A DNA stretch of 64,000 nucleotides from CAYNRG01 sp047973125. GTDB lineage: Bacteria; Bacillota_I; Bacilli_A; Erysipelotrichales; Erysipelotrichaceae. The notes under the pieces are model-generated. The model was not told where the DNA came from and made no database searches. It worked only from the letters and a program-made list of their open reading frames with translations. The position numbers were made by a program, and so were the translations under genes. The stretch is taken from the NCBI GenBank assembly GCA_047973125.1, contig JBKEBK010000003.1, forward strand, positions 1-64,000, read 5' to 3'. Shown here one piece after another: positions 1 to 8,328 of the stretch (position 1 is its first letter; every line of letters begins with the position of its first letter).

Positions 1-458
1 AATCAAATATCAAAGCCTTATCTACAAAGGCAAGAAAGTTATATAAGCATAAGATAGGTTTCTTGTTTCAAGACTATGCACTAATACAAAATGAGACAGT
101 ATTCTATAATCTATCCTTAGCACTTCATGAGAAAAACAGAAAGAAAAAAATAGAGACAGTATTAGCTGTATTAAAGAAGTTAGGAATTGATAATTTACTG
201 GAGTCTAGAATAGATGAGTGTTCAGGAGGAGAATGTCAGCGTATCGCCATAGCAAGACTACTTCTTCAAAACACCGAAGTAATCTTAGCAGATGAGCCTA
301 CTGGAAGCTTAGATAATAAAACAAAATTAGAAATCTTTAAGCTATTAAAGTTTTTAAAGGAAGAAGGTAAAACAATAATTGTAGTAACCCATGATGAAGA
401 GTTGAGTAAGATTTGTGATCGGGTTGTAGTAATTGATAGTTATGAAGTTAATTCATAA
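1..458 (+). CDS. ABC transporter ATP-binding protein, 5' end outside window
   Basis: The reading frame is open from the left edge, so the gene starts outside the window. The visible part has the Q-loop (GFLFQDY), a slightly degenerate signature (CSGGECQR instead of LSGGQQQR), Walker B with the following Glu (VILADEPTGSLD) and the H-loop (VVTHD). The ADEPTGSLD form is typical of the MacB/LolD/FtsE group of ATPases that drive lipoprotein, antimicrobial-peptide or export permeases. The protein ends about 25 residues after the H-loop, normal for this short subfamily. A TTG at 63 is not the true start because conserved ABC sequence is encoded upstream of it. Substrate and partner permease are outside the window. 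The stop codon lies inside a terminator hairpin, so this is the last gene of its operon. Confidence 0.9.
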   Translation, partial: SNIKALSTKARKLYKHKIGFLFQDYALIQNETVFYNLSLALHEKNRKKKIETVLAVLKKLGIDNLLESRIDECSGGECQRIAIARLLLQNTEVILADEPTGSLDNKTKLEIFKLLKFLKEEGKTIIVVTHDEELSKICDRVVVIDSYEVNS

Positions 459-468
459 CTTTTTATTT
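438..468 (+). terminator. Intrinsic terminator of the ABC operon
   Basis: A 9-bp perfect stem (AGTTATGAA / TTCATAACT) with a 5-nt loop is followed by TTTTATTTT. Its 5' arm is inside the end of the coding sequence and the stop codon is in the 3' arm. Confidence 0.85.
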
Positions 469-552
469 TAAATAATGTTTTTGATATAGCGTTTACTAAA
501 AATAATCTAAAATATTGCTTATATGATATACTTGTTATAAGGAGCTGTTGTT

Positions 553-1083
553 ATGGTTATTAAAGAAGTGATTGTAGTTGAAGGAAGACATGATAGTGCA
601 GTGTTAAAGTCTTATTTTAATTGTGATACTATTGAAACTGGTGGTTCTCATTTATCACTGAAAACTTTAAAGCTTATTGAAGAAGTTCAAAAGAGTCGTG
701 GTGTTATTATTTTTTGTGATCCTGATGTTGTTGGTGAGAAAATAAGATCAATCATTAATAATAAAATTAGTGGTTGTAAGAATGCTTTTATAGAGAAATC
801 TAAGGCAAAGACCAGTAAAAAGGTTGGGGTTGAGCATGCTTCCAAAGCTGATTTATTGGAGGCTTTAAAAAATTGTATTACTTATAATGATAGTGTAAGT
901 AGTGATTTAAATTTATCAGATTTGTATGATTTGGGTCTTAGTGGTATGTGCGATAGTGAGTATAAAAGGGATGTGATTTCAAGTCGTTTACATCTTGGAA
1001 AGGGAAGTGCTAAAACCTTCTTAAAAAGATGTCGAATGTTAAATCTTAGTAAGAGTGACTTAGAAAAGGAAGTTAATAAATGA
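553..1083 (+). CDS. rnmV: Ribonuclease M5 (5S rRNA maturase)
   Basis: RNase M5 trims the 5S rRNA precursor on both sides in low-GC Gram-positives. The protein opens with a TOPRIM domain: the catalytic Glu motif EVIVVEGRHD at the N-terminus, IETGGS near residue 30, and the acidic DPD motif in IIFCDPDVVGEKIR near residue 60. The 176-residue length is normal. An SD (AAGGAGC) precedes the ATG. The last codons overlap rsmA by ATGA, so the genes are translationally coupled; rnmV next to rsmA is the classic Bacilli arrangement. No unusual features. Confidence 0.95.
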   Translation: MVIKEVIVVEGRHDSAVLKSYFNCDTIETGGSHLSLKTLKLIEEVQKSRGVIIFCDPDVVGEKIRSIINNKISGCKNAFIEKSKAKTSKKVGVEHASKADLLEALKNCITYNDSVSSDLNLSDLYDLGLSGMCDSEYKRDVISSRLHLGKGSAKTFLKRCRMLNLSKSDLEKEVNK

Positions 1084-1928
1084 AAAAAGAAATAGCAACT
1101 AAAACAAGAACTAATGAGATACTTAAGAAATATAATTTGATTGCTAAAAAGGGGTACGGGCAAAACTTTATTATTGAGCCTAAAATTGTAAGAAAAATTG
1201 CAGATTATGCAAGTGATGAAAATGGTTGTGTTATAGAAATTGGTCCTGGTATTGGGGCTCTTAGTGAACAGCTTGCTCTAAGGAATAAATCTTTAATTGC
1301 TTATGAAATTGATGATAACTTAATTGAAGTTTTAAATGATACATTATCATTATATGATAATGTACAAATAATTAATTTAGATTTTTTGAAGTGTGATTTA
1401 GAATCTTTGATTAAAAATCTAAGAAAAGACTTTTCTAGAGTTGTTATTTGTGCTAATCTTCCATATTATATTACTACTCCAATTTTGTTTAAGATATTTG
1501 AGTGTGTAGAACAGGTTGATGAAGTTGTTGTAATGATGCAAAAGGAGGTTGCGGATAGGTTTTGTGCAAAGGTATCTACTAAAGAGTATAATGCATTAAG
1601 TGTTATAGCTCAGAGTTTATATGATATTAAAATTGTTATGAATATTTCCAAGGAAATATTTAATCCTAAACCCAGTGTGGCATCTTGTGTTGTAAGTTTT
1701 ATTGGTAAGAAAAATAAAACTTATATTGAGCAAAAAGAGTTCTTTGACTTTGTTAAAGCTTGCTTTAAACAAAGAAGAAAGACTCTATATAATAATTTAA
1801 AAGAGTATTATCATGATAATGATAAGGCTGAACAAACTATTTTAAATAGTGGCTTAGAGTTAAATATTAGAGCTGAGGCTTTGAGTTTAGATAGTTTTAA
1901 AAATCTATTTGAAAGGAGGGTGAAATAA
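1080..1928 (+). CDS. rsmA: 16S rRNA (adenine1518/1519-N6)-dimethyltransferase
   Basis: KsgA/RsmA dimethylates two adjacent adenines near the 3' end of 16S rRNA, a late 30S assembly checkpoint. The protein shows the family start (KKGYGQNFII), the SAM-binding motif EIGPGIGALSEQL near residue 55, and the catalytic NLPYYITTPI near residue 125. The C-terminal helical part (KACFKQRRKTLYNNL) is also typical. At 282 residues it has normal length. It overlaps rnmV by ATGA and ispE by TAATG, so the three genes form one translationally coupled unit. Confidence 0.96.
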   Translation: MKKEIATKTRTNEILKKYNLIAKKGYGQNFIIEPKIVRKIADYASDENGCVIEIGPGIGALSEQLALRNKSLIAYEIDDNLIEVLNDTLSLYDNVQIINLDFLKCDLESLIKNLRKDFSRVVICANLPYYITTPILFKIFECVEQVDEVVVMMQKEVADRFCAKVSTKEYNALSVIAQSLYDIKIVMNISKEIFNPKPSVASCVVSFIGKKNKTYIEQKEFFDFVKACFKQRRKTLYNNLKEYYHDNDKAEQTILNSGLELNIRAEALSLDSFKNLFERRVK

Positions 1929-2764
1929 TGAAAGAGAAGGCATATGCTAAGATTAATCTTTGTATTGATGTAGTTAGAAAAAGAGAGGATGGCTACCATG
2001 ATTTAGAAATGGTTATGTTGCCTATTGATTACTTTGATTGGGTAATAATTGAAAAAGATATTGAGACTACTTTTAAAAGTAATGCTGGGTATTTACCTAT
2101 AAATGATAAAAATACAGTAATAAAAGCTATAAATATAATAAAAAAAGATTATAACATTACTGATGAATTTAGAATTGAAGTTATTAAACATATTCCAACA
2201 AGAGGAGGTCTTGCTGGTGGTAGTGCTGATGGGGCTGCTGCTATTAGGATCATGAATAGAATGTATAATCTAAAGATGTCTCAGGAAAAGTTAATTGAAA
2301 TTGGTAAGAGGGTAGGCTCTGATGTACCTTTTTGTATTTTTAATAGATGTGCCTATGTTAGTGGGACTGGTGATACCTTAGAGATGTTTGATATTGACTT
2401 TGATTATGAAATATTACTTGTAAAACCTGGTGGTGGTATTGCTACTCCACGGGCATTTAATGCTTTAAATATTGAGCTTGCAGATCATCCTGATTGTAAG
2501 GAGATGATGAGGGGCCTTATTGAAAAGGATCATAATAAAATAAAGGCTAATCTTCTTAATTCTTTAGAGGAGCCAGCATTAAGAATAAATAAAAAAATTA
2601 ACGCCGTAAAGAATGAATTAAAAGAATTGGGTTTTGATCTTGTATTAATGTCTGGAAGTGGGGCAACGGTGTTTGCTTTAAGCAAGGATAAAAGATTGAT
2701 TAGGGAAGCTCATAAAATCATGAAGAGTAAAAAATATTTCACTAGAGCCACTAAAACACTTTAA
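1928..2764 (+). CDS. ispE: 4-diphosphocytidyl-2-C-methyl-D-erythritol kinase
   Basis: IspE phosphorylates CDP-methylerythritol in the non-mevalonate (MEP) isoprenoid pathway. It is a GHMP kinase. The N-terminal KAYAKINLCIDV, the ATP-binding PTRGGLAGGSADGAAA near residue 90 and the C-terminal MSGSGATVFAL near residue 240 are all present. At 278 residues it is full length. It starts on the TAATG overlap with rsmA, as the third gene of this coupled unit. Its presence implies that the organism makes isoprenoids by the MEP route. Confidence 0.95.
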   Translation: MKEKAYAKINLCIDVVRKREDGYHDLEMVMLPIDYFDWVIIEKDIETTFKSNAGYLPINDKNTVIKAINIIKKDYNITDEFRIEVIKHIPTRGGLAGGSADGAAAIRIMNRMYNLKMSQEKLIEIGKRVGSDVPFCIFNRCAYVSGTGDTLEMFDIDFDYEILLVKPGGGIATPRAFNALNIELADHPDCKEMMRGLIEKDHNKIKANLLNSLEEPALRINKKINAVKNELKELGFDLVLMSGSGATVFALSKDKRLIREAHKIMKSKKYFTRATKTL

Positions 2765-2831
2765 TAAATTTGATGGTCACGCTTACAGAATTTGTTTAAA
2801 AAAAATCAATTGTTTTTGTTGTGCGTTTTAG

Positions 2832-2860
2832 TGGAAATAAAAAATATTTTCGCTTATAAT
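2832..2860 (+). promoter_or_regulatory. Probable sigma-A promoter of pflB-pflA
   Basis: A perfect -10 TATAAT (2855-2860) lies 17 nt after a weak -35 (TGGAAA, 2832-2837). A strong SD (GGAGG) follows just before the pflB ATG at 2887. Confidence 0.6.
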
Positions 2861-2886
2861 GACAACAAGAATAGGAGGAATTAGCG

Positions 2887-5115
2887 ATGGATGCACATAG
2901 AAAATTTAAGGGAGAAACTTGGCAAGAAAAAATTAATGTTCGTGATTTTATTCATGAAAATTATAAAGAGTATGATGGTGATGATAGTTTTTTAGCTGAA
3001 GCTACTGATCGTACAAATGAATTGATGGGGATAGTAAATAAGGCTCTTAAGGCTGAACAAACAAATGGTGGGGTACTTTCAGTTGATGTTGAAAAGATTA
3101 TTACACTTACTAGTCATAATGCAGGATACATTAATTCAGATTTAGAATTAATTGTTGGTCTTCAAACAGATGAACTTCTTAAAAGAGGGGTTAATCCATT
3201 TGGAGGAATGAGAATGGCTAGAGGGGCTGCGGAGTCTTATGGTTATACATTGTCTGATTCTATTGAAGAGCAGTTTAAGTATAAGAGCACTCATAATGAT
3301 GGGGTTTTTAGTGCTTATACACCAGAGATGCGCCTAGCTAGAAAAGTTGGTTTAATTACTGGTCTTCCTGATGCCTATGGTCGTGGTCGTATAATTGGTG
3401 ACTATCGCCGTGTTGCATTATATGGTGTTGATCGCTTAATTGCTGATAAGAAAAATGATAAATTAGTGCTTGGTGAAGCTGAACTTGGTCAAGATCAAAT
3501 CCGTCAACTTGAAGAATTGAATAAGCAAATTATTTTCTTAGATGATTTAAAGAAGATGGCATTGACTTATGGTTGTGATATTTCAGTTCCTGCTACTAAT
3601 GCTCAAGAAGCAATTCAGTGGACATATTTTGGATATCTTGGTGCTATTAAAGAACAAAATGGTGCTGCTATGTCTTTAGGCCGTGTTAGTACATTCTTTG
3701 ATATCTATATTGAAAGAGATATTGAAGAGGGAGTACTTACTGAAAGCACAGCTCAAGAATTAATTGATCAGTTTGTTATGAAGCTTCGTGTTGCAAGACA
3801 TTTAAGAACTCCTGAGTATAATGACTTATTTGGTGGAGATCCAATGTGGATAACTGAGGTAATTGGTGGTCTTACAAAGGATGGTAAAAAGAGTTTAGTA
3901 AGTAAGTCTTCATTTAGAATGTTGCATACTTTAATTAATTTAGGTAGTGCTCCTGAGCCTAACTTAACAATTCTTTGGTCAGAGAAACTACCAAGAGGAT
4001 TTAAAGAGTTCTGTGCTAAAATATCAATTTTAACAGATTCAATTCAATATGAAAATGATGATATTATGCGTCCTGAATATGGTGATGACTATGGTATTGC
4101 ATGTTGTGTATCAGCTATGGAAATTGGTAAACAAATGCAATTCTTTGGGGCTCGCTGTAACCTTCCAAAACTTTTACTTCTTGCCTTAAATGGTGGTAAA
4201 GAAGAGAAAAAAGGACTGTGCATGGGTCCACAAATGGATGCTGTAAAAGATGGTGTATTAGTTTATGATGATGTTATGGCTCGCTTTGAAGAATATATGG
4301 TTTGGTTGGCTAAATTATATGTAAATACCATGAACATTATTCACTTTATGCATGATAAGTATGCATATGAAGCAACACAGTTGGCACTTCATGATACCGA
4401 AATTAAAAGAATGATGGCCTTTGGTGTTGCTGGGTTATCGGTTATTGCTGATTCACTTAGTGCAATTAAATATGCAAAAGTTACTCCAATTAAAAATGAA
4501 GAAGGTATAATTGCTGACTTTGAAATAGATGGTGATTTCCCAACCTTTGGTAATGATGATGATCGTGTTGACTTAATAGCTAAAGAGCTTGTTGAAAAAT
4601 TTATTGCAGAGCTTAGAAAACATCATACTTATCGTGATTCAATTCATACATTATCAGTATTAACAATTACATCAAATGTTGTGTATGGTAAAAAGACTGG
4701 GTCTACTCCAGATGGAAGAAAAGCTGGAGAAGCATTTGCTCCAGGGGCTAATCCAATGCATAATCGTGAGAAAAATGGTGCGATTGCAGCGCTTAATAGT
4801 GTAGCTAAGGTTCCATATGATGCATGTCGTGATGGGGTATCTAATACCTTCTCGATAGTTCCAGCATCGCTTGGTGCAGATCAAGTTGAGCAAACACACC
4901 ATCTTGTTGATATGCTTGATGGATACTTCCTTCAAAAGGCTCACCACTTAAACGTAAATGTTTTAAATAAAGAAAAGTTAATGGATGCTTATGATAATCC
5001 AGAGAAATATCCAAACTTAACTATTAGGGTTTCTGGTTATGCAGTTAACTTCTATCGTTTATCTCGTGAACAACAAAAAGAAGTAATTCAAAGAACTTTC
5101 CATACAACTCTATGA
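2887..5115 (+). CDS. pflB: Formate C-acetyltransferase (pyruvate formate-lyase)
   Basis: This glycyl-radical enzyme cleaves pyruvate plus CoA to acetyl-CoA and formate in anaerobic fermentation. The adjacent active-site cysteines are Cys406-Cys407 in GIACCVSAMEIG. The radical Gly is at about 717 in the C-terminal RVSGYAVNF motif, 26 residues from the end, as expected. The 742-residue length, and the match along the whole chain, identify the true PFL rather than a diol dehydratase or choline lyase relative. The activase follows, overlapping by ATGA. The many CGT and GGT codons compared with neighbours suggest high expression. The enzyme is oxygen-sensitive, pointing to an anaerobe or facultative fermenter. 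Confidence 0.97.
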   Translation: MDAHRKFKGETWQEKINVRDFIHENYKEYDGDDSFLAEATDRTNELMGIVNKALKAEQTNGGVLSVDVEKIITLTSHNAGYINSDLELIVGLQTDELLKRGVNPFGGMRMARGAAESYGYTLSDSIEEQFKYKSTHNDGVFSAYTPEMRLARKVGLITGLPDAYGRGRIIGDYRRVALYGVDRLIADKKNDKLVLGEAELGQDQIRQLEELNKQIIFLDDLKKMALTYGCDISVPATNAQEAIQWTYFGYLGAIKEQNGAAMSLGRVSTFFDIYIERDIEEGVLTESTAQELIDQFVMKLRVARHLRTPEYNDLFGGDPMWITEVIGGLTKDGKKSLVSKSSFRMLHTLINLGSAPEPNLTILWSEKLPRGFKEFCAKISILTDSIQYENDDIMRPEYGDDYGIACCVSAMEIGKQMQFFGARCNLPKLLLLALNGGKEEKKGLCMGPQMDAVKDGVLVYDDVMARFEEYMVWLAKLYVNTMNIIHFMHDKYAYEATQLALHDTEIKRMMAFGVAGLSVIADSLSAIKYAKVTPIKNEEGIIADFEIDGDFPTFGNDDDRVDLIAKELVEKFIAELRKHHTYRDSIHTLSVLTITSNVVYGKKTGSTPDGRKAGEAFAPGANPMHNREKNGAIAALNSVAKVPYDACRDGVSNTFSIVPASLGADQVEQTHHLVDMLDGYFLQKAHHLNVNVLNKEKLMDAYDNPEKYPNLTIRVSGYAVNFYRLSREQQKEVIQRTFHTTL

Positions 5116-5819
5116 TTGGAAAAGTAGCTTCATTTCATTCCTTTTCTACTCATGATGGTCCTGGTATTAGAGCAACAATCTTTCTTCAAGGCTGTCCTTT
5201 AAGATGTTTATGCTGTCATAATCCAGAAACATGGGATGCAAACAGTGGCAACAGTATGAGTGTTGATGAAGTTATAAGTAAGGTTAAAAAAGGTCTTAAT
5301 TATTATCGTAATGGTGGTGTAACGTGCAGTGGTGGTGAACCACTTATGCAAGCTAAGTTTACAGAGGCGATATTTAAAGAGGCTAAGAAATTAAATCTAC
5401 ACACAACACTAGATACTAGTGGTTGTTATCTCAATGATGATGTAATAAGGGTTATTGAAGTCAGTGATTTAGTAATGTTGGATATAAAAAAAGTAACAGA
5501 ACAACAGTATTATGATTTTGCAAAGGGATCGCTTAAGCAAACATTGAAATTTTTGGATCAGCTTGAAAAGATGCAAAAAAGAGTTTGGATAAGACATGTT
5601 GTAATCCCAACACAGACTAATAAGGAAGATATTTGTAAGCTAAAAAAAATATTAGCGGCTTATACTTGTGTTGAAAAAGTAGACTTTCTACCATTTAAAA
5701 AACTATGTACTAGTAAGTACGAAGAGAGAAATATGGTATTTCCTCTTAATGATATTGATGAGATGTCACAAGATGAATTGAAGAAAATAAAAAAATGGTA
5801 TGAAGATTGTATAGTGTAA
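5112..5819 (+). CDS. pflA: Pyruvate formate-lyase activating enzyme
   Basis: This radical SAM enzyme installs the glycyl radical on PflB. The three cluster-binding cysteines are Cys28, Cys32 and Cys35 in GCPLRCLCCHNPETW (CxxxCxxC). HDGPGIR precedes them and TCSGGEPLMQ follows; both are typical of activases. At 235 residues it is the short form, without the extra ferredoxin domain of other glycyl-radical activases. It overlaps pflB by ATGA and is followed by a strong terminator, so pflBA is a two-gene operon. Confidence 0.96.
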   Translation: MIGKVASFHSFSTHDGPGIRATIFLQGCPLRCLCCHNPETWDANSGNSMSVDEVISKVKKGLNYYRNGGVTCSGGEPLMQAKFTEAIFKEAKKLNLHTTLDTSGCYLNDDVIRVIEVSDLVMLDIKKVTEQQYYDFAKGSLKQTLKFLDQLEKMQKRVWIRHVVIPTQTNKEDICKLKKILAAYTCVEKVDFLPFKKLCTSKYEERNMVFPLNDIDEMSQDELKKIKKWYEDCIV

Positions 5820-5820
5820 T

Positions 5821-5854
5821 AAAAGTGTTAGATATAAAAACTAACACTTTTTTA
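5821..5854 (+). terminator. Intrinsic terminator after pflA
   Basis: AAAAGTGTTAG and CTAACACTTTT form an 11-bp stem with a short AT loop and a U-run directly after the pflA stop. Confidence 0.92.
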
Positions 5855-5875
5855 AAAGTTTAATTTAGATATAAA

Positions 5876-5904
5876 ATAAAACACCTTTTTAAAAGGTGCT
5901 TTAT
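5876..5904 (-). terminator. Hairpin, probable terminator for the small minus-strand gene
   Basis: CACCTTTT and AAAAGGTG form a compact inverted repeat. Read on the minus strand it is followed by GTTTTATTTTA. It lies about 50 nt beyond the stop of the 16-codon gene at 5951-6001. It may also act as a second plus-strand stop. Confidence 0.55.
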
Positions 5905-5950
5905 ATAAATTATATGATGAAAATTATTTATATTACTACAGGTGTGTTTG

Positions 5951-6001
5951 TTACTTAACTGCAATTGAAATATATAGACAGGCCTTGAATAACTTTTTCA
6001 T
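5951..6001 (-). CDS. Putative 16-residue small protein
   Basis: The minus strand has an ideal SD (AAAGGAGGAAATACAC) 8 nt before an ATG. It opens a 16-codon frame, MKKLFKACLYISIAVK, ended by TAA. A TATAAT-type -10 lies about 90 nt upstream on the same strand (near 6083-6088), and a hairpin with a T-rich tail lies downstream. The peptide is basic at its N-terminus, then mildly hydrophobic, with one Cys at position 8. Nothing else occupies this 380-nt gap. The SD, promoter and terminator together make translation credible, but I do not recognise a family. It could be a membrane-associated small protein, a leader peptide or a signalling peptide. Length alone gives no statistical support. Confidence 0.5.
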   Translation of the reverse strand: MKKLFKACLYISIAVK

Positions 6002-6082
6002 GTGTATTTCCTCCTTTACTATAGTTTTCATAATTATTTTACTGATGCTTGATCTTTGTGGTCTCTTATCTTTAATCTAATT

Positions 6083-6088
6083 ATACTA
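6083..6088 (-). promoter_or_regulatory. -10 element on minus strand ahead of the small gene
   Basis: Read on the minus strand, TATAAT lies in the context GTAGTATAATTAG. Upstream is a T-rich stretch containing TTTTGT at 17-nt spacing and TTGTAC at 15-nt spacing. The predicted transcript would have a leader of roughly 75 nt before the 16-codon frame. Confidence 0.45.
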
Positions 6089-6200
6089 CAAAAAAAACAA
6101 GTACAAAATTTAACTAATTCCCTAGATTATATAAAAATTGACTAATTAAAGCTTTTTATTTCTTTTATAAATTGTGATATATTATTTATAGGAGTAAACT

Positions 6201-7514
6201 ATGAATATAAATATTGTCCGTAATAAAATTTCAATAGCTTCATTATTAATAACTGGGATATTTTTTAGTGTTTCTGGTTTCTTAATTTTACTGTGGTTAA
6301 ATGGTGTTCCTTCAATGGTAAAGTTGATGATTTTACTCTATTGTTTTATTCTATCTATTTTTGGGGTGATTTCTTGTTTGAGTAAATTTAAGTTTATAAG
6401 ATTTATTCAAGCATTAATTCCAGCAATTTTAGGATTGAACTTTTATTTTAATCCGACATCACTTCCAAAGTTATATGCTTTTTTAATGGGTATTTATATT
6501 AGTATTATTGGAGTATGTAAGTTTATTGATTTTATTATCTTGAATGCTAATAAGAATAAAGGAAGATACCTTGTTTTAATAAGTTCTATGATAACTTTTA
6601 TGTTTTCAGTGCCCTTAGTATTAAATCCAAATGCAAATTTTGAGGGTGCAATTATTCTTACTGCCATCTTTTGTATATTTCATGGATTAACATACATTGG
6701 TGACTTTATTTATCAAATATTTCCAAATAAGAAATTTAATGGTAGAAAATTTAGAATCAACTTACCAATTATTTTTACTTCACTTTTACCTAAAAAAGCT
6801 GTTTTAAAAATTAATAAACTATTTGAGAGTGATGAAGATAAAATCTTGTTTGAAGAAAGTTTTGTTGGTGATAATAAGGTTGATTTGGAAATATTGATTC
6901 ATGCAACAGATAAAGGATTTTCTTCTATGGGTCATGTTGATTTGGTCTTTGAAGATACGGTATATGGTTATGGTAATTATGATATAGATTCTTGGAAGTT
7001 TTTTCAATCTATTGGTGATGGCATCTTACTTAAATTTAAAGGAAAGAAAAAATATATTAACTTTAGAATGAAAGATATTGATGGTTCAACCTTTGCCTAT
7101 GGTATAAGACTTACAGATGATGAGTACCAAAGAGTAAAAAAGACACTATTAGATTTTGAGAAACATTTAGTTAAATGGAAGTGTCGCTATGAAAAGAAAA
7201 TTAACAATGAGGATATTATGGGTGAGCCAATTGATTATCTTTCAAGATTATATAGAGAGGGTGAAATGGAGACGTATAAATTTAAAGATACCTCATTTAA
7301 AGCGTATTTTGTAATGAGTACAAACTGTGTTAAGTTGGCAGATAAAATTTTAAGAGCTGCTGATATAGTTGCTGCAACACCTAATGGGATTTTAACTCCT
7401 GGGGCTTATCTTGACTTCTTTAATAGACAATACTCGCTTGTAAATTCGAGTGTTGTAAGTAAGAAGTCATATAATCCCAGTGGTAGTATTAAACATGAGA
7501 AAGTAATAAAATAA
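6201..7514 (+). CDS. Membrane protein (HdeD/DUF308-like) with C-terminal permuted papain-like domain
   Basis: Residues 1-175 hold about six hydrophobic segments arranged in pairs, resembling HdeD/DUF308 membrane proteins. After about residue 180 the chain becomes soluble. This part carries a His in SSMGHVDLVFED near residue 240 and a Cys in STNCVKLADKILRAAD near residue 375. The order His then Cys, with the Cys opening a helix in an 'NC' motif, resembles circularly permuted NlpC/P60 or DUF4105-like papain folds. The domain assignment is inference from pattern, not a search. The membrane part would anchor a cytoplasmic or surface thiol hydrolase. It has a clear SD (AGGAG) and is followed after 9 nt by the nitroreductase, so the two are probably cotranscribed. 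Confidence 0.6.
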   Translation: MNINIVRNKISIASLLITGIFFSVSGFLILLWLNGVPSMVKLMILLYCFILSIFGVISCLSKFKFIRFIQALIPAILGLNFYFNPTSLPKLYAFLMGIYISIIGVCKFIDFIILNANKNKGRYLVLISSMITFMFSVPLVLNPNANFEGAIILTAIFCIFHGLTYIGDFIYQIFPNKKFNGRKFRINLPIIFTSLLPKKAVLKINKLFESDEDKILFEESFVGDNKVDLEILIHATDKGFSSMGHVDLVFEDTVYGYGNYDIDSWKFFQSIGDGILLKFKGKKKYINFRMKDIDGSTFAYGIRLTDDEYQRVKKTLLDFEKHLVKWKCRYEKKINNEDIMGEPIDYLSRLYREGEMETYKFKDTSFKAYFVMSTNCVKLADKILRAADIVAATPNGILTPGAYLDFFNRQYSLVNSSVVSKKSYNPSGSIKHEKVIK

Positions 7515-7523
7515 GGAGGAATT

Positions 7524-8300
7524 ATGGAAAAGTTTAATGGAGAAATAATAAAAGTAGATGGTATAAAGATGATTGATTTACCATTTAATGCAAAGAGTGT
7601 ATTTAATCAAGAAAAGGGTTATATTCTTGTTAAGGGAAGACTTAATGGGAAAGAATTTAAAAGTGTGGTAGCTGGTAATAAATTGATTGTGGAAGATTTT
7701 ATAGAGACTGGATTAGTGGAAGTTGAGATAGAGTCGGAGAAATTTATTAGTTTGAAAAATTATGAAGATTTCACTTTTTCTGATACTAAGATGGAATTAA
7801 TGAAGGCATTAACGACTAGAAGAAGTATTAGAAAATATACAAATAAAAAAGTTGAAGATGAAAAGATTAAAGAGATGATTGCAGCAGCATCTTTTTCACC
7901 AAGTGCTCACAATATGCAACCATGGCATTTTGTAGTTATTAAAGATCAAGCAAAGAAAGAAGTAATTGGTGAGCTTGGAAAACATACTAAAATGTTAAGA
8001 GATGCTGATGTATGTATTTTAATCTGTGGTGATCGCAAACTTCAAAGTATTGATGAGCTTTTATATGCAGATCTAGGATCACTAACTCATGCTTTACTAT
8101 TAGCAGGACATAGCTTAGGTCTTGGTACTGTATGGTGTGCTGCCAATGTTGATAATCATCGATCAGAGAAAATTAAGGAATTATTAAATCTTCCTCGTAA
8201 TATTGAGCCATTTAGTTTAATTGCTTGTGGATATCCTGCAGAGACAAAAGAAAAACAAAAAAGATTTCAGCCATCAACCATTCATTATGATGAGTGGTAG
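7524..8300 (+). CDS. Nitroreductase family protein with N-terminal DUF1905-like domain
   Basis: The C-terminal part, from about residue 90, is a compact flavin-dependent nitroreductase: TTRRSIRKYTNKKV (FMN phosphate binding), AAASFSPSAHNMQPWHFVV, and GLGTVWCA near the end. The first 80 residues are extra. They read FNGEIIKVDG, then LPFNAKSVF, KGYILVKGRLNGKEFKS and LVEVEIE, a pattern resembling the small beta-barrel DUF1905. Family members act as NAD(P)H-dependent reductases of nitro compounds, quinones or enones; the substrate cannot be read here. The gene is preceded by AAGGAGG and follows the membrane protein by 9 nt. It is convergent with the GDPD gene. Confidence 0.82.
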   Translation: MEKFNGEIIKVDGIKMIDLPFNAKSVFNQEKGYILVKGRLNGKEFKSVVAGNKLIVEDFIETGLVEVEIESEKFISLKNYEDFTFSDTKMELMKALTTRRSIRKYTNKKVEDEKIKEMIAAASFSPSAHNMQPWHFVVIKDQAKKEVIGELGKHTKMLRDADVCILICGDRKLQSIDELLYADLGSLTHALLLAGHSLGLGTVWCAANVDNHRSEKIKELLNLPRNIEPFSLIACGYPAETKEKQKRFQPSTIHYDEW

Positions 8301-8328
8301 TAAGATATACTTTTTTGTTGATTGATTT

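Noticed and set aside
2820..2836. Possible Rex (NADH-sensing) site before pflB
   Set aside because: Only a TTGTG half-site is present; the second half CACAA is missing.
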